The notes beneath the pieces were generated by a model, which was given only the letters and a program-made list of their open reading frames with translations, was not told where the DNA came from and did no database searches. A DNA stretch of 64,000 nt. Source: RYN-230 sp963844695 (GTDB taxonomy: Bacteria; Actinomycetota; Actinomycetes; Streptosporangiales; Streptosporangiaceae). The stretch is from the NCBI GenBank assembly GCA_963844695.1, contig CAWJPL010000019.1, positions 6,365 through 70,364 of the forward strand, given 5' to 3'. Made by a program: the position numbers and the translations under genes. This document shows, one piece after another, positions 16,582 through 24,880 of the stretch. Positions within the stretch are counted from its first letter, which is position 1. Each line of letters starts with the position of its first letter.

Positions 16582-16605
16582 AATCAAGTCCAACTCGGCT
16601 TGATT
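16582..16605. promoter_or_regulatory. Inverted repeat, candidate TetR operator
   Basis: AATCAAG and CTTGATT form a perfect 7-bp inverted repeat with a 10-base spacer, and the next bases extend the match. It lies between the divergent TetR (start 16574) and SnoaL-like (start 16646) genes, the position expected for a shared operator. Confidence 0.5.
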
Positions 16606-16645
16606 AGCCTCAGCCGGTTCACGGACCGGCCTCCGGGAGGATGCT

Positions 16646-17109
16646 ATGACCACGACCAGCCCGCCTGTCACGGACCGCAGCCAGTCCGCCGCCTACACCG
16701 TGATGCGGCGGATCTTCGATGAGGGATTCGCCACCGGCGACGGCCCGTGGCCGACGAGGTCTGCGGGCCCGACCTCGTGGACCACCAGTTCGGCCTGGCC
16801 GGCGCCGGCGCCGAGGCGATCCAGCACCTGAAGGACGCGATCGCCGACGTTCACCGGGCCGTGCCGGACATCCGCTTCACGATCGAGGACTCGGTCGAGC
16901 AGGGCGACGCCATCTGGGTCCGGGTGCGGGGACGGGGGACGGCCACGGGCCCGTTCTTCGGGCCGCCGAGCAACCGCCCGGTCAACTTCACCGTGATCGA
17001 CATCGCCCGCGTCGTCGACGGCCGCCTGGTGGAGCACTGGGGGGTGCCGGACCGCTTCGCCATGCTGGCCCAGACCGGCGTGCTGGCCCGCCTGGCACCG
17101 GCCTCGTGA
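16646..17109 (+). CDS. SnoaL-like polyketide-cyclase/ester-cyclase family protein, frameshifted
   Basis: The N-terminal ~32 residues (ending MRRIFDEGFATGD) are in one frame. The rest (from ADEVCGPDLVDHQFGLAGAG to VLARLAPAS) is in the next, starting about 16747. Together they give one normal protein of about 155 residues with the SnoaL-like NTF2 fold: IADVHRAVPDIRFTIEDSVE, the FFGPPSNRPVNFTVIDIARV core and VDGRLVEHWGVPD. One base is missing near 16737-16747 (GGCGACGGCCCGTGG). Such proteins act as cyclases, isomerases or unknown catalysts. The divergent TetR is the probable regulator. Confidence 0.75.
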
Positions 17110-17136
17110 CGGACCTGGCGCCTGCCGGCCGGGAGA

Positions 17137-17610
17137 TCAGCGGCCAGCGGCGAGATAGGAGCCGAGCTGGTCGAGCAGTCCCTGGCTGCCCTCCTCGCGA
17201 CCCTCGACGCTGTCCAGGCCGTCGAAGTGGACGCCCTGCTCGGTGTAGGTGAGCCGGGTCTGGTCGCCGTCACGTTCCAGGGTGATCGTGGTCAGGGACG
17301 TGGACAGGTGCCGCCCGTCAACCCACATGTCGTAGGTGAACACGATCCGCTGCAGGTCGACGATGTCGGTGTAGGTGGACTCGAACCTGGACCGCGGCCC
17401 GCCGTGCCACTGGCCATCCTCCATTCCGTGGCCGCCGACCCGGAACTCGTGCGACTTCTCCTGGATGTCGAACGCCTCGCCGGCGCCGAACCACTGGTCG
17501 CGCGCGTCGTTGTCCGACAGCGCGCGCCAGACCCTTTCGACGGGCGCCGGATAGGTGCGCTCGATGACAAACGTCGCGTGGGTCTGGCTGCGCTCGATCG
17601 TGTCGTTCAT
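17137..17610 (-). CDS. SRPBCC/AHSA1-domain protein
   Basis: A 157-residue protein of the START/Bet v1-like AHSA1 group, recognisable by FVIERTYPAPVERVWRALSD, the WFGAGEAFDIQEKSHEFRVG region and YTEQGVHFDG. Start ATG 17610 is chosen because the end of the upstream ArsR gene (AAGGAGTGA) supplies the ribosome site with correct spacing; a GTG at 17619 is too close. The ArsR-SRPBCC pair is a very common actinobacterial operon in which the repressor controls the hydrophobic-ligand-binding protein. Confidence 0.88.
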   Translation of the reverse strand: MNDTIERSQTHATFVIERTYPAPVERVWRALSDNDARDQWFGAGEAFDIQEKSHEFRVGGHGMEDGQWHGGPRSRFESTYTDIVDLQRIVFTYDMWVDGRHLSTSLTTITLERDGDQTRLTYTEQGVHFDGLDSVEGREEGSQGLLDQLGSYLAAGR

Positions 17611-17615
17611 GCCGT

Positions 17616-17951
17616 TCACTCCTTGGTAGTGGCGGGACGGTTGAGGAAAGTGCCGAGCCGGTCCAGGCGGCGTTCCGCGGGCAGCCGCTGCTGGCCAATC
17701 CAGTCCCCGGCGCCGTCCAGGGCCCCGGGGGCGAGCTGGTAGGTGCGGACCCGGCCGGCCTTGGCCGAGGTGACGATCCCGGCCGTCTCCAGGACCCCGA
17801 GGTGCTGGACGACAGTCGGGAGCGCCACCGGGAACGGCTTGGCCAGTTCGCTGACCGATGCCGGACCACGGGACAGCCGCTCGACCATGGCGCGCCGGCT
17901 GGCGTCCCCGAGCGCATGGAAGATCTGGTCAAGTCCCGAATACTTAGGCAC
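17616..17951 (-). CDS. ArsR-family transcriptional repressor
   Basis: A 111-residue winged-helix repressor without an obvious cysteine metal site: DQIFHALGDASRRAMVERLS, SVSELAKPFPVALPTVVQHL (recognition helix) and the wing TSAKAGRVRTYQLAPG. The GTG start (17951) lies in the loop of a perfect palindrome and five bases from a TACTTA -10 box, so the transcript is probably leaderless and autoregulated. It is co-transcribed with the SRPBCC gene, whose ribosome site lies in its last codons. Confidence 0.88.
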   Translation of the reverse strand: MPKYSGLDQIFHALGDASRRAMVERLSRGPASVSELAKPFPVALPTVVQHLGVLETAGIVTSAKAGRVRTYQLAPGALDGAGDWIGQQRLPAERRLDRLGTFLNRPATTKE

Positions 17952-17963
17952 ATACCTAAGTAT
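17940..17963. promoter_or_regulatory. ArsR autoregulatory palindrome
   Basis: ATACTTAGG and CCTAAGTAT form a perfect 9-bp inverted repeat with a six-base loop. The loop contains the GTG start codon of arsR, and one arm holds its -10 box, so a bound repressor would block both. Confidence 0.75.
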
Positions 17964-17986
17964 CCACGGACGGGCCGCCCTGTCAA
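17957..17986 (-). promoter_or_regulatory. Promoter of the arsR-SRPBCC operon
   Basis: On the minus strand, TTGACA (17981-17986) and TACTTA (17957-17962) are 18 bases apart, a good housekeeping-type promoter. The GTG start follows five bases after the -10 box. Confidence 0.7.
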
Positions 17987-17989
17987 GGT

Positions 17990-18040
17990 CAGCCCGGTGA
18001 CCAGGCCAGCCCGGTGACCAGGCCAGCCCGGTGGCCGGGC
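17990..18040. repeat. 17-bp tandem repeat, three copies
   Basis: The unit CAGCCCGGTGACCAGGC occurs at 17990-18006 and 18007-18023 exactly, and at 18024-18040 with three changes; a partial fourth copy follows. It lies between the arsR promoter and the FAD monooxygenase start. The function is unknown; it may be a local slippage repeat or a spacer. Confidence 0.75.
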
Positions 18041-18081
18041 CAGCGCGTTGACGGCGGCACCGCTGCTGGCGAGGATGTCTC

Positions 18082-19347
18082 ATGACCAGCTACGACGTGA
18101 TCGTCGTCGGCGCCCGGGTGGCGGGCGCCGCGACAGCCATGCTGCTCGCCCGCCGCGGCGTGAAGGTCCTGCTGATCGACCGGACGCGGTTCCCGAGCGA
18201 CACGATCTCCTCCCATCAGGTGCAGGTCCCCGGTATCGCCCGGCTGCACCGGTGGGGCCTGCTCGGCGAGCTGGACAAAGCTGGCACTCCGCCGACCCGC
18301 GCGGTGCGGTTCGACACCGGCGAGCTGACGCTGCGCGGGCACTTCCCCGCCTGGCAGGGCATCGACACGCTGTACAGCCCCCGGCGCACGGTGCTTGACA
18401 CCGTGCTGGTGAACGCGGCCCGGGCGGCCGGCGCGGACGTCCGCGAGCAGTTCCGGGCCGCGGAACTGGTGTGGTCCGAAGGCCGCGTCACCGGCATCCG
18501 CGGCTCGCACCGCGGCGGGGCAGCGGTGACCGAGAGCGCCCGGCTGGTGGTCGGCGCCGACGGCAAGCACTCCCTCGTCGCCGGGGCCGTCGGCGCGGCC
18601 AGCTATCACCAGCGGCCGGTGCTGTCGTTCGCCTGCTACTCCTACTGGTCCGGGCTCCCGCTCACCGGCGGGGAGCTCTACCAGCGGCCCGGCCGGGCGG
18701 TCGCGGTCTTCCCCACCAACGACGATCTCGTCATGGTGTACATGGCGGCGCCGCTGAGCGAGTTCGGATGGTTCCGCGCCGATATCGAAGGCAACTACCT
18801 GAAGACCCTCGACATGTGCGGTGACCTGGGTGAGCGGGCCCGCAGCGCGGTCCGGGCCGAGCGGCTGCGGAGCACGCCCGACCAGCCGAACACCTTCCGC
18901 GCCTGCCATGGCCCCGGCTGGGCCCTGGTCGGCGACGCCGGGGTGGTGATGGACTCCATCACCGCGCAGGGCATCACTAACGCCCTCCGCGACGCTGAGC
19001 TCCTCGCCGGGGCCATCGTCGCTGGCCTGGACGGTGCCCGCCCGCTTTCCGCCTCGCTCGCCGAGCACCAGCGGCGGCGGGACGCGGCGATCCGGCCGAT
19101 GTACGACTTCACGGTCAGGCTGGCCGGGTTCCCCACCCCCAGCGCCGCCGAGCGGCAGCTGCTCGCGGCCGTCGCCCGCCAGCCAGCCGAGGTCAACAGG
19201 TTCCTCGGCGCCTTCGCCGGCGTCGTGCCGGTCGGCTCCTACTTTTCCGTCCGCAACATGCTGCGTGTCCTCGGCCCGCGCGGGGTCACGAAGACGATCG
19301 CCGCCCTCGCCGCCCACCCGCGTCCGGTCAGAACCCGGCGTATTTGA
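18082..19347 (+). CDS. FAD-dependent monooxygenase/oxidoreductase (PHBH-type)
   Basis: A 421-residue flavoprotein. The dinucleotide-binding motif is YDVIVVGARVAGAATAMLLA (about 4-23), the second FAD motif is LVVGADGKHSLV, and the ribityl motif is WALVGDAGVVMDSITAQGIT, in which GD contacts the FAD. This is the group-A hydroxylase/geranylgeranyl-reductase superfamily. The substrate is unknown but is likely a lipophilic or aromatic compound. It is divergent from the arsR operon, and TetR at 19411-20067 is convergent. No membrane segment is seen. Confidence 0.87.
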   Translation: MTSYDVIVVGARVAGAATAMLLARRGVKVLLIDRTRFPSDTISSHQVQVPGIARLHRWGLLGELDKAGTPPTRAVRFDTGELTLRGHFPAWQGIDTLYSPRRTVLDTVLVNAARAAGADVREQFRAAELVWSEGRVTGIRGSHRGGAAVTESARLVVGADGKHSLVAGAVGAASYHQRPVLSFACYSYWSGLPLTGGELYQRPGRAVAVFPTNDDLVMVYMAAPLSEFGWFRADIEGNYLKTLDMCGDLGERARSAVRAERLRSTPDQPNTFRACHGPGWALVGDAGVVMDSITAQGITNALRDAELLAGAIVAGLDGARPLSASLAEHQRRRDAAIRPMYDFTVRLAGFPTPSAAERQLLAAVARQPAEVNRFLGAFAGVVPVGSYFSVRNMLRVLGPRGVTKTIAALAAHPRPVRTRRI

Positions 19348-19410
19348 GGGCGGCGATCGAGCGGCCCCGGCCAGCGCCGCCCATCTTGAGGTGGGGGATG
19401 TCCCCTGGGT

Positions 19411-20067
19411 TCAGGCCAGGCCCTCGTCGATGAAGGTGAGGGTGAGCTCCTCGAGGTGCTGGCGGGCGGCGTCGGGGACGTCTCGCAGCGGCCCTTGCCC
19501 GGCGAGAACGGCCAGCCCGTGCACCGCGGACCAGATGGGGTATTCGATGCCGCCGCGGCGCCGCGGCGCGAGCACGCCGGCGTCGACCAGTTCGTCGAGG
19601 GCGGCGCGCAGGTGGCCTAGCGGCGTTCGCTCCTGCCCGGCCTCCCCATCGGGAGCGCCGTAGGCGTGCTGCTGCGGTACCGCGAACGCGGTGGCGAACA
19701 GCCCTGGTTCCTCCTGGGCGAACTCCAGGTAGGCCGTGCCGATCGCGCGCAGCCGGCGGAGGGCCGCGGCGGCGTCGCCCTGCTTGCCGCGTACCCGGGC
19801 GACGCCGGCCGCCATCCGGGTGGCGAGTTCGCGCATGGCCGCCGCGCAGACCGCGGTGAGGAGCTCGTCACGGTCGGCGAAGTGCCGGTAGGCGGCGTTG
19901 GGCACCACGCCCACCATCCGGGTCGCCTCGCGGAGCACCACGGCGTCCGGGCCACCGGTCCGGGCTAGCTCGAGCCCGGCCGCGATCAGGCCGTCGCGGA
20001 CCGCGCCCCGCGGCCGCCGCCGTGGCTCCGCCTGGCGGACTTCCCCTGCTGATCGGCTGGCCGTCAT
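19411..20067 (-). CDS. TetR-family transcriptional regulator
   Basis: A 218-residue regulator starting at ATG 20067. The HTH is DGLIAAGLELARTGGPDAVV plus EATRMVGVVPNAAYRHFADR (about 24-75). The C-terminal domain (AFAVPQQHAYGAPDGEAG, LDELVDAGVLAPRRRGGIEY, IWSAVHGLAVLAGQGPLR) is the TetR_C_33/WHG type seen in regulators of small-molecule resistance or metabolism. Two identical 15-bp palindromes lie between it and the divergent hydrolase gene, so it probably represses both itself and that gene. Confidence 0.9.
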   Translation of the reverse strand: MTASRSAGEVRQAEPRRRPRGAVRDGLIAAGLELARTGGPDAVVLREATRMVGVVPNAAYRHFADRDELLTAVCAAAMRELATRMAAGVARVRGKQGDAAAALRRLRAIGTAYLEFAQEEPGLFATAFAVPQQHAYGAPDGEAGQERTPLGHLRAALDELVDAGVLAPRRRGGIEYPIWSAVHGLAVLAGQGPLRDVPDAARQHLEELTLTFIDEGLA

Positions 20068-20083
20068 CCGGACAGGATAACAA

Positions 20084-20098
20084 GTGGACAGTGTCCAC
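20084..20098. promoter_or_regulatory. TetR operator 1
   Basis: GTGGACAGTGTCCAC is a perfect palindrome around a single central base. It is identical to the second site at 20113-20127, and both lie in the divergent promoter region. Confidence 0.8.
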
Positions 20099-20112
20099 AT
20101 GTCCTGGTTATG

Positions 20113-20127
20113 GTGGACAGTGTCCAC
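20113..20127. promoter_or_regulatory. TetR operator 2
   Basis: A second exact copy of GTGGACAGTGTCCAC, 29 bases centre to centre from the first and 20 bases before the hydrolase start codon. Confidence 0.8.
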
Positions 20128-20147
20128 TTAATCGAGGGGGGCTGCCG

Positions 20148-21183
20148 ATGAGCGGGAACAGGAACAGGAACGGGACATCAGGGTCGCCGCTGGTCACGGC
20201 GGGGGAGTGGTTCGCGGGCGGACAGCGGATTGCCTACGATCCGGAGTCCGCGCACGTGCTGACGGAGGAGGAGGCCGCCGCGACCCCGGGCAGCCTGCGG
20301 GTCTTCGAGCGCGTCGCGGCCGCGGAGCCGGACGCTGACCCGGACGCCGTGTGGCTCACCATGCTGCCCGGTTTCCCGGACGGCTCCTACGGCTGGGCGC
20401 GGGTGGACCGGACGCTCGGCGGGGCCCTGGGCCCGCGGCTGTACGCCGAGCCGGTAGGGCAGGGTGACTCAGACAAGCCCCGCGGCTACCGGTACTCGAC
20501 CGTCGAGCGCGCGGACCTGGTCCAGGCGCTGTGGCGGCACCATGGCGTGCGCCGCACCGTCGTCGTCACGTTCGACTACACCTCGCTGGCGCTGCTCGAA
20601 CTACTCCGCCGTCAGCTGGACGGGACCATGGCCACGCCGGTGATCACGGCCGCGCTCATGGTGAACGGCGGCCTGTTCGCCGACGCGCACACGCACCCGT
20701 GGCGGACCACGCCGATGCTGCGCACGCCGCTGGGCGCGCTCGGGATGCGGCGCGCGCAGCGCTCGCCGCGCGTGTTCGACGCGACGATTCTGCAGGCCCG
20801 CCTGTACTCCCGCGGCTACCATCCCAGCCCGGCCGAGCTCGCCGAGCTGCGGTCGGCGATCACCCGCCGGGACGGGGCGGAGTTCCTGCACCGCGCCGCG
20901 GGCTTCACCGTCGAGCACCGCCGCCACGCGCGGCGCTGGGACCTCGCCGCGATCGCCCGCGACCTCGGCGGCACGGTCGCCCTCTACGTCGGCGGCAGTG
21001 AGGCAGGACCCCTACGAGCACCGGCAGATCCAGGCCACCCGCGAGCGCGTGCCCGAGGCCGCGATCCTGTCCTTTCCCGGCGGCCACCTGACCACCAGCG
21101 AGCACCCAGACCTCCTCGCCGCCGCCATCCGCGACATCGCCGAACGCCACGGCGTCGGCACCCCGGCCACCGCCACCCGCTAG
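20148..21183 (+). CDS. Alpha/beta hydrolase, frameshifted near the C-terminus
   Basis: A protein of about 345 residues with ATG 20148 (GGGGGG just upstream). It has the hydrolase opening WFAGGQRIAYDPES, the oxyanion-type LTMLPGFPDGSYGWARVD, the AEPVGQGDSDKPRGYRYST loop and a nucleophile region at VVVTFDYTSLALLELL, where the elbow has Asp. The C-terminal His region (FPGGHLTTSEHPDLLAAAIR) is in the next frame, to a TAG at 21181-21183. One extra G at 21002-21003 explains the shift; removing it restores VGGSEQDPYEHRQIQ. It is probably controlled by the divergent TetR through two operator copies. Confidence 0.8.
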
Positions 21184-21208
21184 GACCTGAACGAGAAGGG
21201 AAGACACC

Positions 21209-21748
21209 ATGACCAGGATGACCCCCCTGCTCGAGCGCAACGAGCAGTTCGCCCGGACCTACACCCCCGCCGCGCTGGGCGTACCCGCCCGGCAGATGCT
21301 CATCGTCACCTGTCTCGACCACCGGGTCGACCCCGCGATCGTCCTCGGACTGCAGCTCGGGGACGCTCCCGTCATCCGCAACGCCGGCGGCCGCGTCACC
21401 CAGGCCGTCGTCGACGACGTCGCCTTCCTCGGCTTCCTGGCCGGGCAGCTGTTCGGCGGCCAGGGCGCGCCGGATGCGCTCTTCGAAGTCGCGGTCGTCC
21501 ATCACACGCAATGCGGAACGGGCTTCCTCGCCGACCCCGGCTTCCGGCGCCAGGCCGCCGAGGCGACGGGTCTCCCCGATGCGGTCCTCGAAGCCTCCGC
21601 CGTAGCAGACCCGCACGTCACCGTCCGCGCCGATGTGCAGCGCCTGCTCCGCGCGCCTTCGCTGCCGCCCAAGGTGAGCGTCTCCGGCCACGTGTACGAC
21701 ATCGCCACCGGGCGCGTGACCACCGTCCAGGACGCCCGGTACGCTTAG
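21209..21748 (+). CDS. Beta-carbonic anhydrase-family protein
   Basis: A 179-residue protein with the beta-CA zinc ligands in LIVTCLDHRVDP (Cys-x-Asp-x-Arg) and VVHHTQCGTGF (His-x-x-Cys). RNAGGRVTQAVVDDVAFLGF is the other family signature. It is shorter than the plant-type enzymes, as is common in actinobacteria. It would interconvert CO2 and bicarbonate, though members of this clade may have other zinc hydrolase roles. It starts 26 bases after the hydrolase gene and probably belongs to the same TetR-controlled operon. Confidence 0.87.
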   Translation: MTRMTPLLERNEQFARTYTPAALGVPARQMLIVTCLDHRVDPAIVLGLQLGDAPVIRNAGGRVTQAVVDDVAFLGFLAGQLFGGQGAPDALFEVAVVHHTQCGTGFLADPGFRRQAAEATGLPDAVLEASAVADPHVTVRADVQRLLRAPSLPPKVSVSGHVYDIATGRVTTVQDARYA

Positions 21749-21809
21749 CGGCCCCGCATGTTCGGCGGCCTGACCGATGATGCCGTCAGCCGTCTGGGGA
21801 GGGAGTGTG

Positions 21810-22589
21810 ATGGACGAAGACACGGTGGCGGCGTACCTGAACCGGGTCGCGGTCACGCCTCCGGTGATCGCCGACGCGGCGGCGTTTCGCGCCCTGCACC
21901 GGGCCCATCAGGTCGCGGTGCCGTTCGAGAACCTCAGCATCCACATCCCCGAGCCGATCTCACTGGACGAGGCCGGCCTGGTGGACAAGATCGTGCGCAG
22001 GCGCCGGGGCGGCTTCTGTTATGAGCTGAACGGAGGGTTCGCGCTGCTGCTGCAGGCCCTCGGCGCCGAGGTCACGCGGATGGCCGCGCGAGTGTACGGC
22101 GACGGCCAGCTCGGGCCGCCGTTCGACCACCTGGCCCTGGCCGTCCGGCTGCCGGACGGGAGCGGCCCCTGGCTGGCCGACGTGGGCTTCGGCGCTCACA
22201 GCGACTTCCCGCTGCTGCTGGACAGCCGGGCCGAGCAGGACGATCCGGCCGGCCGTTTCCAGCTCGCTGACACCGGGGACGGGGACGTGGACGTATTCAA
22301 GAACGGGGAGCCGCAGTACCGGATTGAGCTGCGGGAACGTTCCCTGGCCGACTTCCTGCCTACCTGCTGGTGGCAGCAGACGTCGCCGTCGTCTCATTTC
22401 ACCCGCGCCACCATCTGCTCGCGGCGCACTGACGAGGGGCGGGTCTCGATCAGCGGCCAGACCCTGATCCGGACCAGCGGCACCTCCCGCACCGAGGAGG
22501 AACTGGCCAGCGACGACGATCTGCTGGCCGCCTACCGCGACCACTTCGGCATCGTCCTCGGCCAGGTCCCCGCGGCGACGCCCGGCTGA
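21810..22589 (+). CDS. Arylamine N-acetyltransferase (NAT)
   Basis: A 259-residue protein with ATG 21810 and a GGGAGG site upstream. The Cys-His-Asp triad is visible in RRGGFCYELNGGFALLLQAL (Cys about 70), GPPFDHLALAVRL (His) and WLADVGFGAHSDFP (Asp). The N-terminal HRAHQVAVPFENLSIHI is family-typical. It transfers acetyl from acetyl-CoA to arylamines or hydrazines. Related enzymes in actinomycetes also act in amide synthesis of ansamycins, but no such gene cluster is present here. It probably ends the operon that starts at 20148. Confidence 0.92.
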   Translation: MDEDTVAAYLNRVAVTPPVIADAAAFRALHRAHQVAVPFENLSIHIPEPISLDEAGLVDKIVRRRRGGFCYELNGGFALLLQALGAEVTRMAARVYGDGQLGPPFDHLALAVRLPDGSGPWLADVGFGAHSDFPLLLDSRAEQDDPAGRFQLADTGDGDVDVFKNGEPQYRIELRERSLADFLPTCWWQQTSPSSHFTRATICSRRTDEGRVSISGQTLIRTSGTSRTEEELASDDDLLAAYRDHFGIVLGQVPAATPG

Positions 22590-22612
22590 GCCCGGCCCGG
22601 CGGTTCCCGGTC

Positions 22613-24352
22613 CTACATGTCCAGGACGACGTCGGTCTGGGGCTGGGTGCAGCAGATGAGCACCTCGCCGTCGGCCGGGGGCTCCAGCGGGGCCGGGTCG
22701 TAGGTGATGTCCCCGGAGAGCAGCGGCGTGGTGCAGGTATGGCAGACCCCGGTCCGGCAGCTCCAGCGGGTGGGCACGTCGCAGGCGTCGGCGAGGTCGA
22801 GCACGCTGTGCGTGTCGTCAGGGAAGCGGGTGGAGATGCCGCTGCGGGCGAAGGTCACCAGCGGCCCGGTGGCCGGCGGCCCGGGTGGCTGATGGGGTGG
22901 CCGGCGGGTCTGCCCGGTGACGCCGGGGTTGATCGCTGGCCGGGCCCCGAATAGCTCGGTGTGGACGCGGTCTGGCCCCAGGCCGACGGCGATGAGGGCG
23001 TCGTGCATGCTGGCCATGAACCCGGCCGGCCCGCACACGTACGCGCTGGCCTCCGGGGGGAGGGGCAGCGCGGCGAGCTTGTCGTTAGAGAGACGTCCGG
23101 CGCTGGCGTGACTGCGGCGGCGTTCCGGTGGGGTGGCCTGGCTGTAGAACACGTGCTCGTGGGCGTGGGGCAGCGCGGCGAGCAAGGTGTGCGCCTCGTC
23201 GGCCATCGGATGCTCCCGCGGCCGGCGGGCCCCGCAGATCCACCAGACGTCACGGTCGCTGCGGGCGGCCGCGAGCTCGTGCAGCATGGACAGCACCGGG
23301 GTGACTCCGATGCCCGCCGAGATCAGCAGCACGGGGCCCGGGCCGTCGTCGAGGACGAAGTCGCCGCGGGGCGCGGCGGTGTCCAGGATCGCGCCCGGCC
23401 GCAGCCGGCTGTGCAGATACGTGCTGCCGACGCCGTGCGGTTCGTGCTTGACGCTGATCCGGTAGGCCCTGGTACCGGGCGCGGAGGACAGCGAGTAGCT
23501 GCGCACCGGGACGGGCGGCCCAGCGCCGGTGATCCGCAGGGTCAGGTACTGGCCGGCCCGGGCGGCCGGCAGCGGCGCCCCGTCGGCCGCGGTGAGGTAG
23601 ATCGAGGTCACCGCGGTGGTTTCGGGGACCACCTGGGCCACCCGCAACGGCCGGAAACCACTCCAGGCCGGCTCGGTCGCCGCGGGCGGCGTGGCTGTGC
23701 CGCGACCGTCGGCGGCGGCGAGGAGGTCGCGGAAGGATCCCTGCCAGCCCGGGCTCAGCGCGGGGATCTGCAGGGCGCGGCGCAACGTGCCCGCGTCGTG
23801 GCCAGGCAGGTAGAGCAGCGCGTCAGTGGCAGCCACGCTGAGCGAGCCGGGACCGGTCGCGGTCTTGACGATCTGGTCGCCGGCCTCGATGTGCCCCTCG
23901 GAGAGCACGCGCATGTAGAAGCCGGGCCGGTGGTGGCTGACCAGCAGCGCGGGCAAGTCCGGCTCGCCGAGACGCAGCCCGACCCGGTAGCAGGTGACCC
24001 GGGGCTGGGTGACCTCGAACTCGGCCTCGCCGATCCGGTAGCGGTCCCCGATGCACACCTCGTCGTCGGGCAGGCCGTCCACGGTCAGGTTCTCCCCGAA
24101 CTGGCCGTAGCTGAAGTCGTCGCGCCCGAAGTGCTGCTGCCAGTGCTCGTAGGACTGGATCTGGTAGACCAGCACGGCGCGCTGCTCGCCGCCATGCCCG
24201 TTCAGGTCGCCCTGGCCGTCCCCGTCGATGTTGAGCCGCCGCACCATCTGCGGCCCGGGTACGGCCTTTTTCCAGACGCCGGTGTAGACGGTCTTGCCCC
24301 GCCAGGGGACGTCGCGCGGCAGGCCGACGTTCACCGACAGCAGCTGGGGCAT
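22613..24352 (-). CDS. MOSC domain - FNR-type reductase - 2Fe-2S ferredoxin fusion protein
   Basis: A 579-residue three-part protein. The N-terminal ~210 residues are a MOSC domain (DGDGQGDLNGHGGEQRAVLV, GENLTVDGLPDDEVCIGDRY, TQPRVTCYRVGLRL with the cofactor-type Cys). Residues of about 230-460 are an FAD/NAD(P)-binding reductase (VRSYSLSSAP; LLISAGIGVTPVLSMLHELA; YVCGPAGFM). The C-terminal ~85 residues are a plant-type ferredoxin with CRTGVCHTCTTPLL and a final ICCTQP cysteine. This fits a molybdenum-cofactor-linked electron-transfer enzyme, such as a nitro- or N-hydroxyl-compound reductase. It is convergent with the NAT gene. Confidence 0.9.
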   Translation of the reverse strand: MPQLLSVNVGLPRDVPWRGKTVYTGVWKKAVPGPQMVRRLNIDGDGQGDLNGHGGEQRAVLVYQIQSYEHWQQHFGRDDFSYGQFGENLTVDGLPDDEVCIGDRYRIGEAEFEVTQPRVTCYRVGLRLGEPDLPALLVSHHRPGFYMRVLSEGHIEAGDQIVKTATGPGSLSVAATDALLYLPGHDAGTLRRALQIPALSPGWQGSFRDLLAAADGRGTATPPAATEPAWSGFRPLRVAQVVPETTAVTSIYLTAADGAPLPAARAGQYLTLRITGAGPPVPVRSYSLSSAPGTRAYRISVKHEPHGVGSTYLHSRLRPGAILDTAAPRGDFVLDDGPGPVLLISAGIGVTPVLSMLHELAAARSDRDVWWICGARRPREHPMADEAHTLLAALPHAHEHVFYSQATPPERRRSHASAGRLSNDKLAALPLPPEASAYVCGPAGFMASMHDALIAVGLGPDRVHTELFGARPAINPGVTGQTRRPPHQPPGPPATGPLVTFARSGISTRFPDDTHSVLDLADACDVPTRWSCRTGVCHTCTTPLLSGDITYDPAPLEPPADGEVLICCTQPQTDVVLDM

Positions 24353-24398
24353 CCGGTGGCTTCCTTCCGCGGCGCGGGGAATGCCGCTGGTGCCCAGG

Positions 24399-24809
24399 CT
24401 AGGACTTCGGCTGGGTGAAGCGGATGGCGTTGCCGAAGGGGTCGCGCAGACCGCAGTCGGTTCCGTAGGGACGCTCGGTGGGTTCCTCGGTGAGCTCGAC
24501 GCCCCGGGCCAGCAGCGTCTCGTACGTCTTGCGGCAGTCGTCGGTGGAGAAGATGAGCGAGCCGCCCATCGCGCCCTTGGTCAGCAGTTCGCGGACCTGC
24601 TGCGCGGTCTCCTCGGACATCCTCGGGCGCCCTGGCTTCTCCAGCAGGATCTGGCGCTCCGGATGGCCCGGGACGCTGACGGTCAGCCAGCGCATGAAGC
24701 CCAGGTCAACGTCGGCGGTGACCTCCAGCCCCAGCTTGCCGACGTAGAAGTCAAGGGCCTCATCCTGGTCGAGGACGAATATCTGCGAGTGCGTGATGGC
24801 GTTGAACAT
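24399..24809 (-). CDS. VOC-family protein (glyoxalase fold)
   Basis: A 136-residue VOC protein: ITHSQIFVLDQDEALDFYVG at the N-terminus, a middle VTADVDLGFMRWLTVSVPGH, and the C-terminal RDPFGNAIRFTQP with its polar metal-site-type end. It resembles the common actinobacterial group annotated as extradiol-dioxygenase-like or glyoxalase-like; the reaction is unknown. It is followed upstream by an AraC-type regulator on the same strand (24881-25273). The AraC+VOC pairing is frequent and suggests the regulator controls this gene. Confidence 0.83.
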   Translation of the reverse strand: MFNAITHSQIFVLDQDEALDFYVGKLGLEVTADVDLGFMRWLTVSVPGHPERQILLEKPGRPRMSEETAQQVRELLTKGAMGGSLIFSTDDCRKTYETLLARGVELTEEPTERPYGTDCGLRDPFGNAIRFTQPKS

Positions 24810-24880
24810 GTGCTCACGCTACTGCGCCTGCCAGTCGAAAACTTATCCAAAACTGCTCAGTCCACCGGCAGTGCGGGCGG

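Noticed and set aside
22961..24418. 485-residue frame opposite the MOSC fusion gene
   Set aside because: Antisense shadow; the minus-strand frame has all domain motifs.
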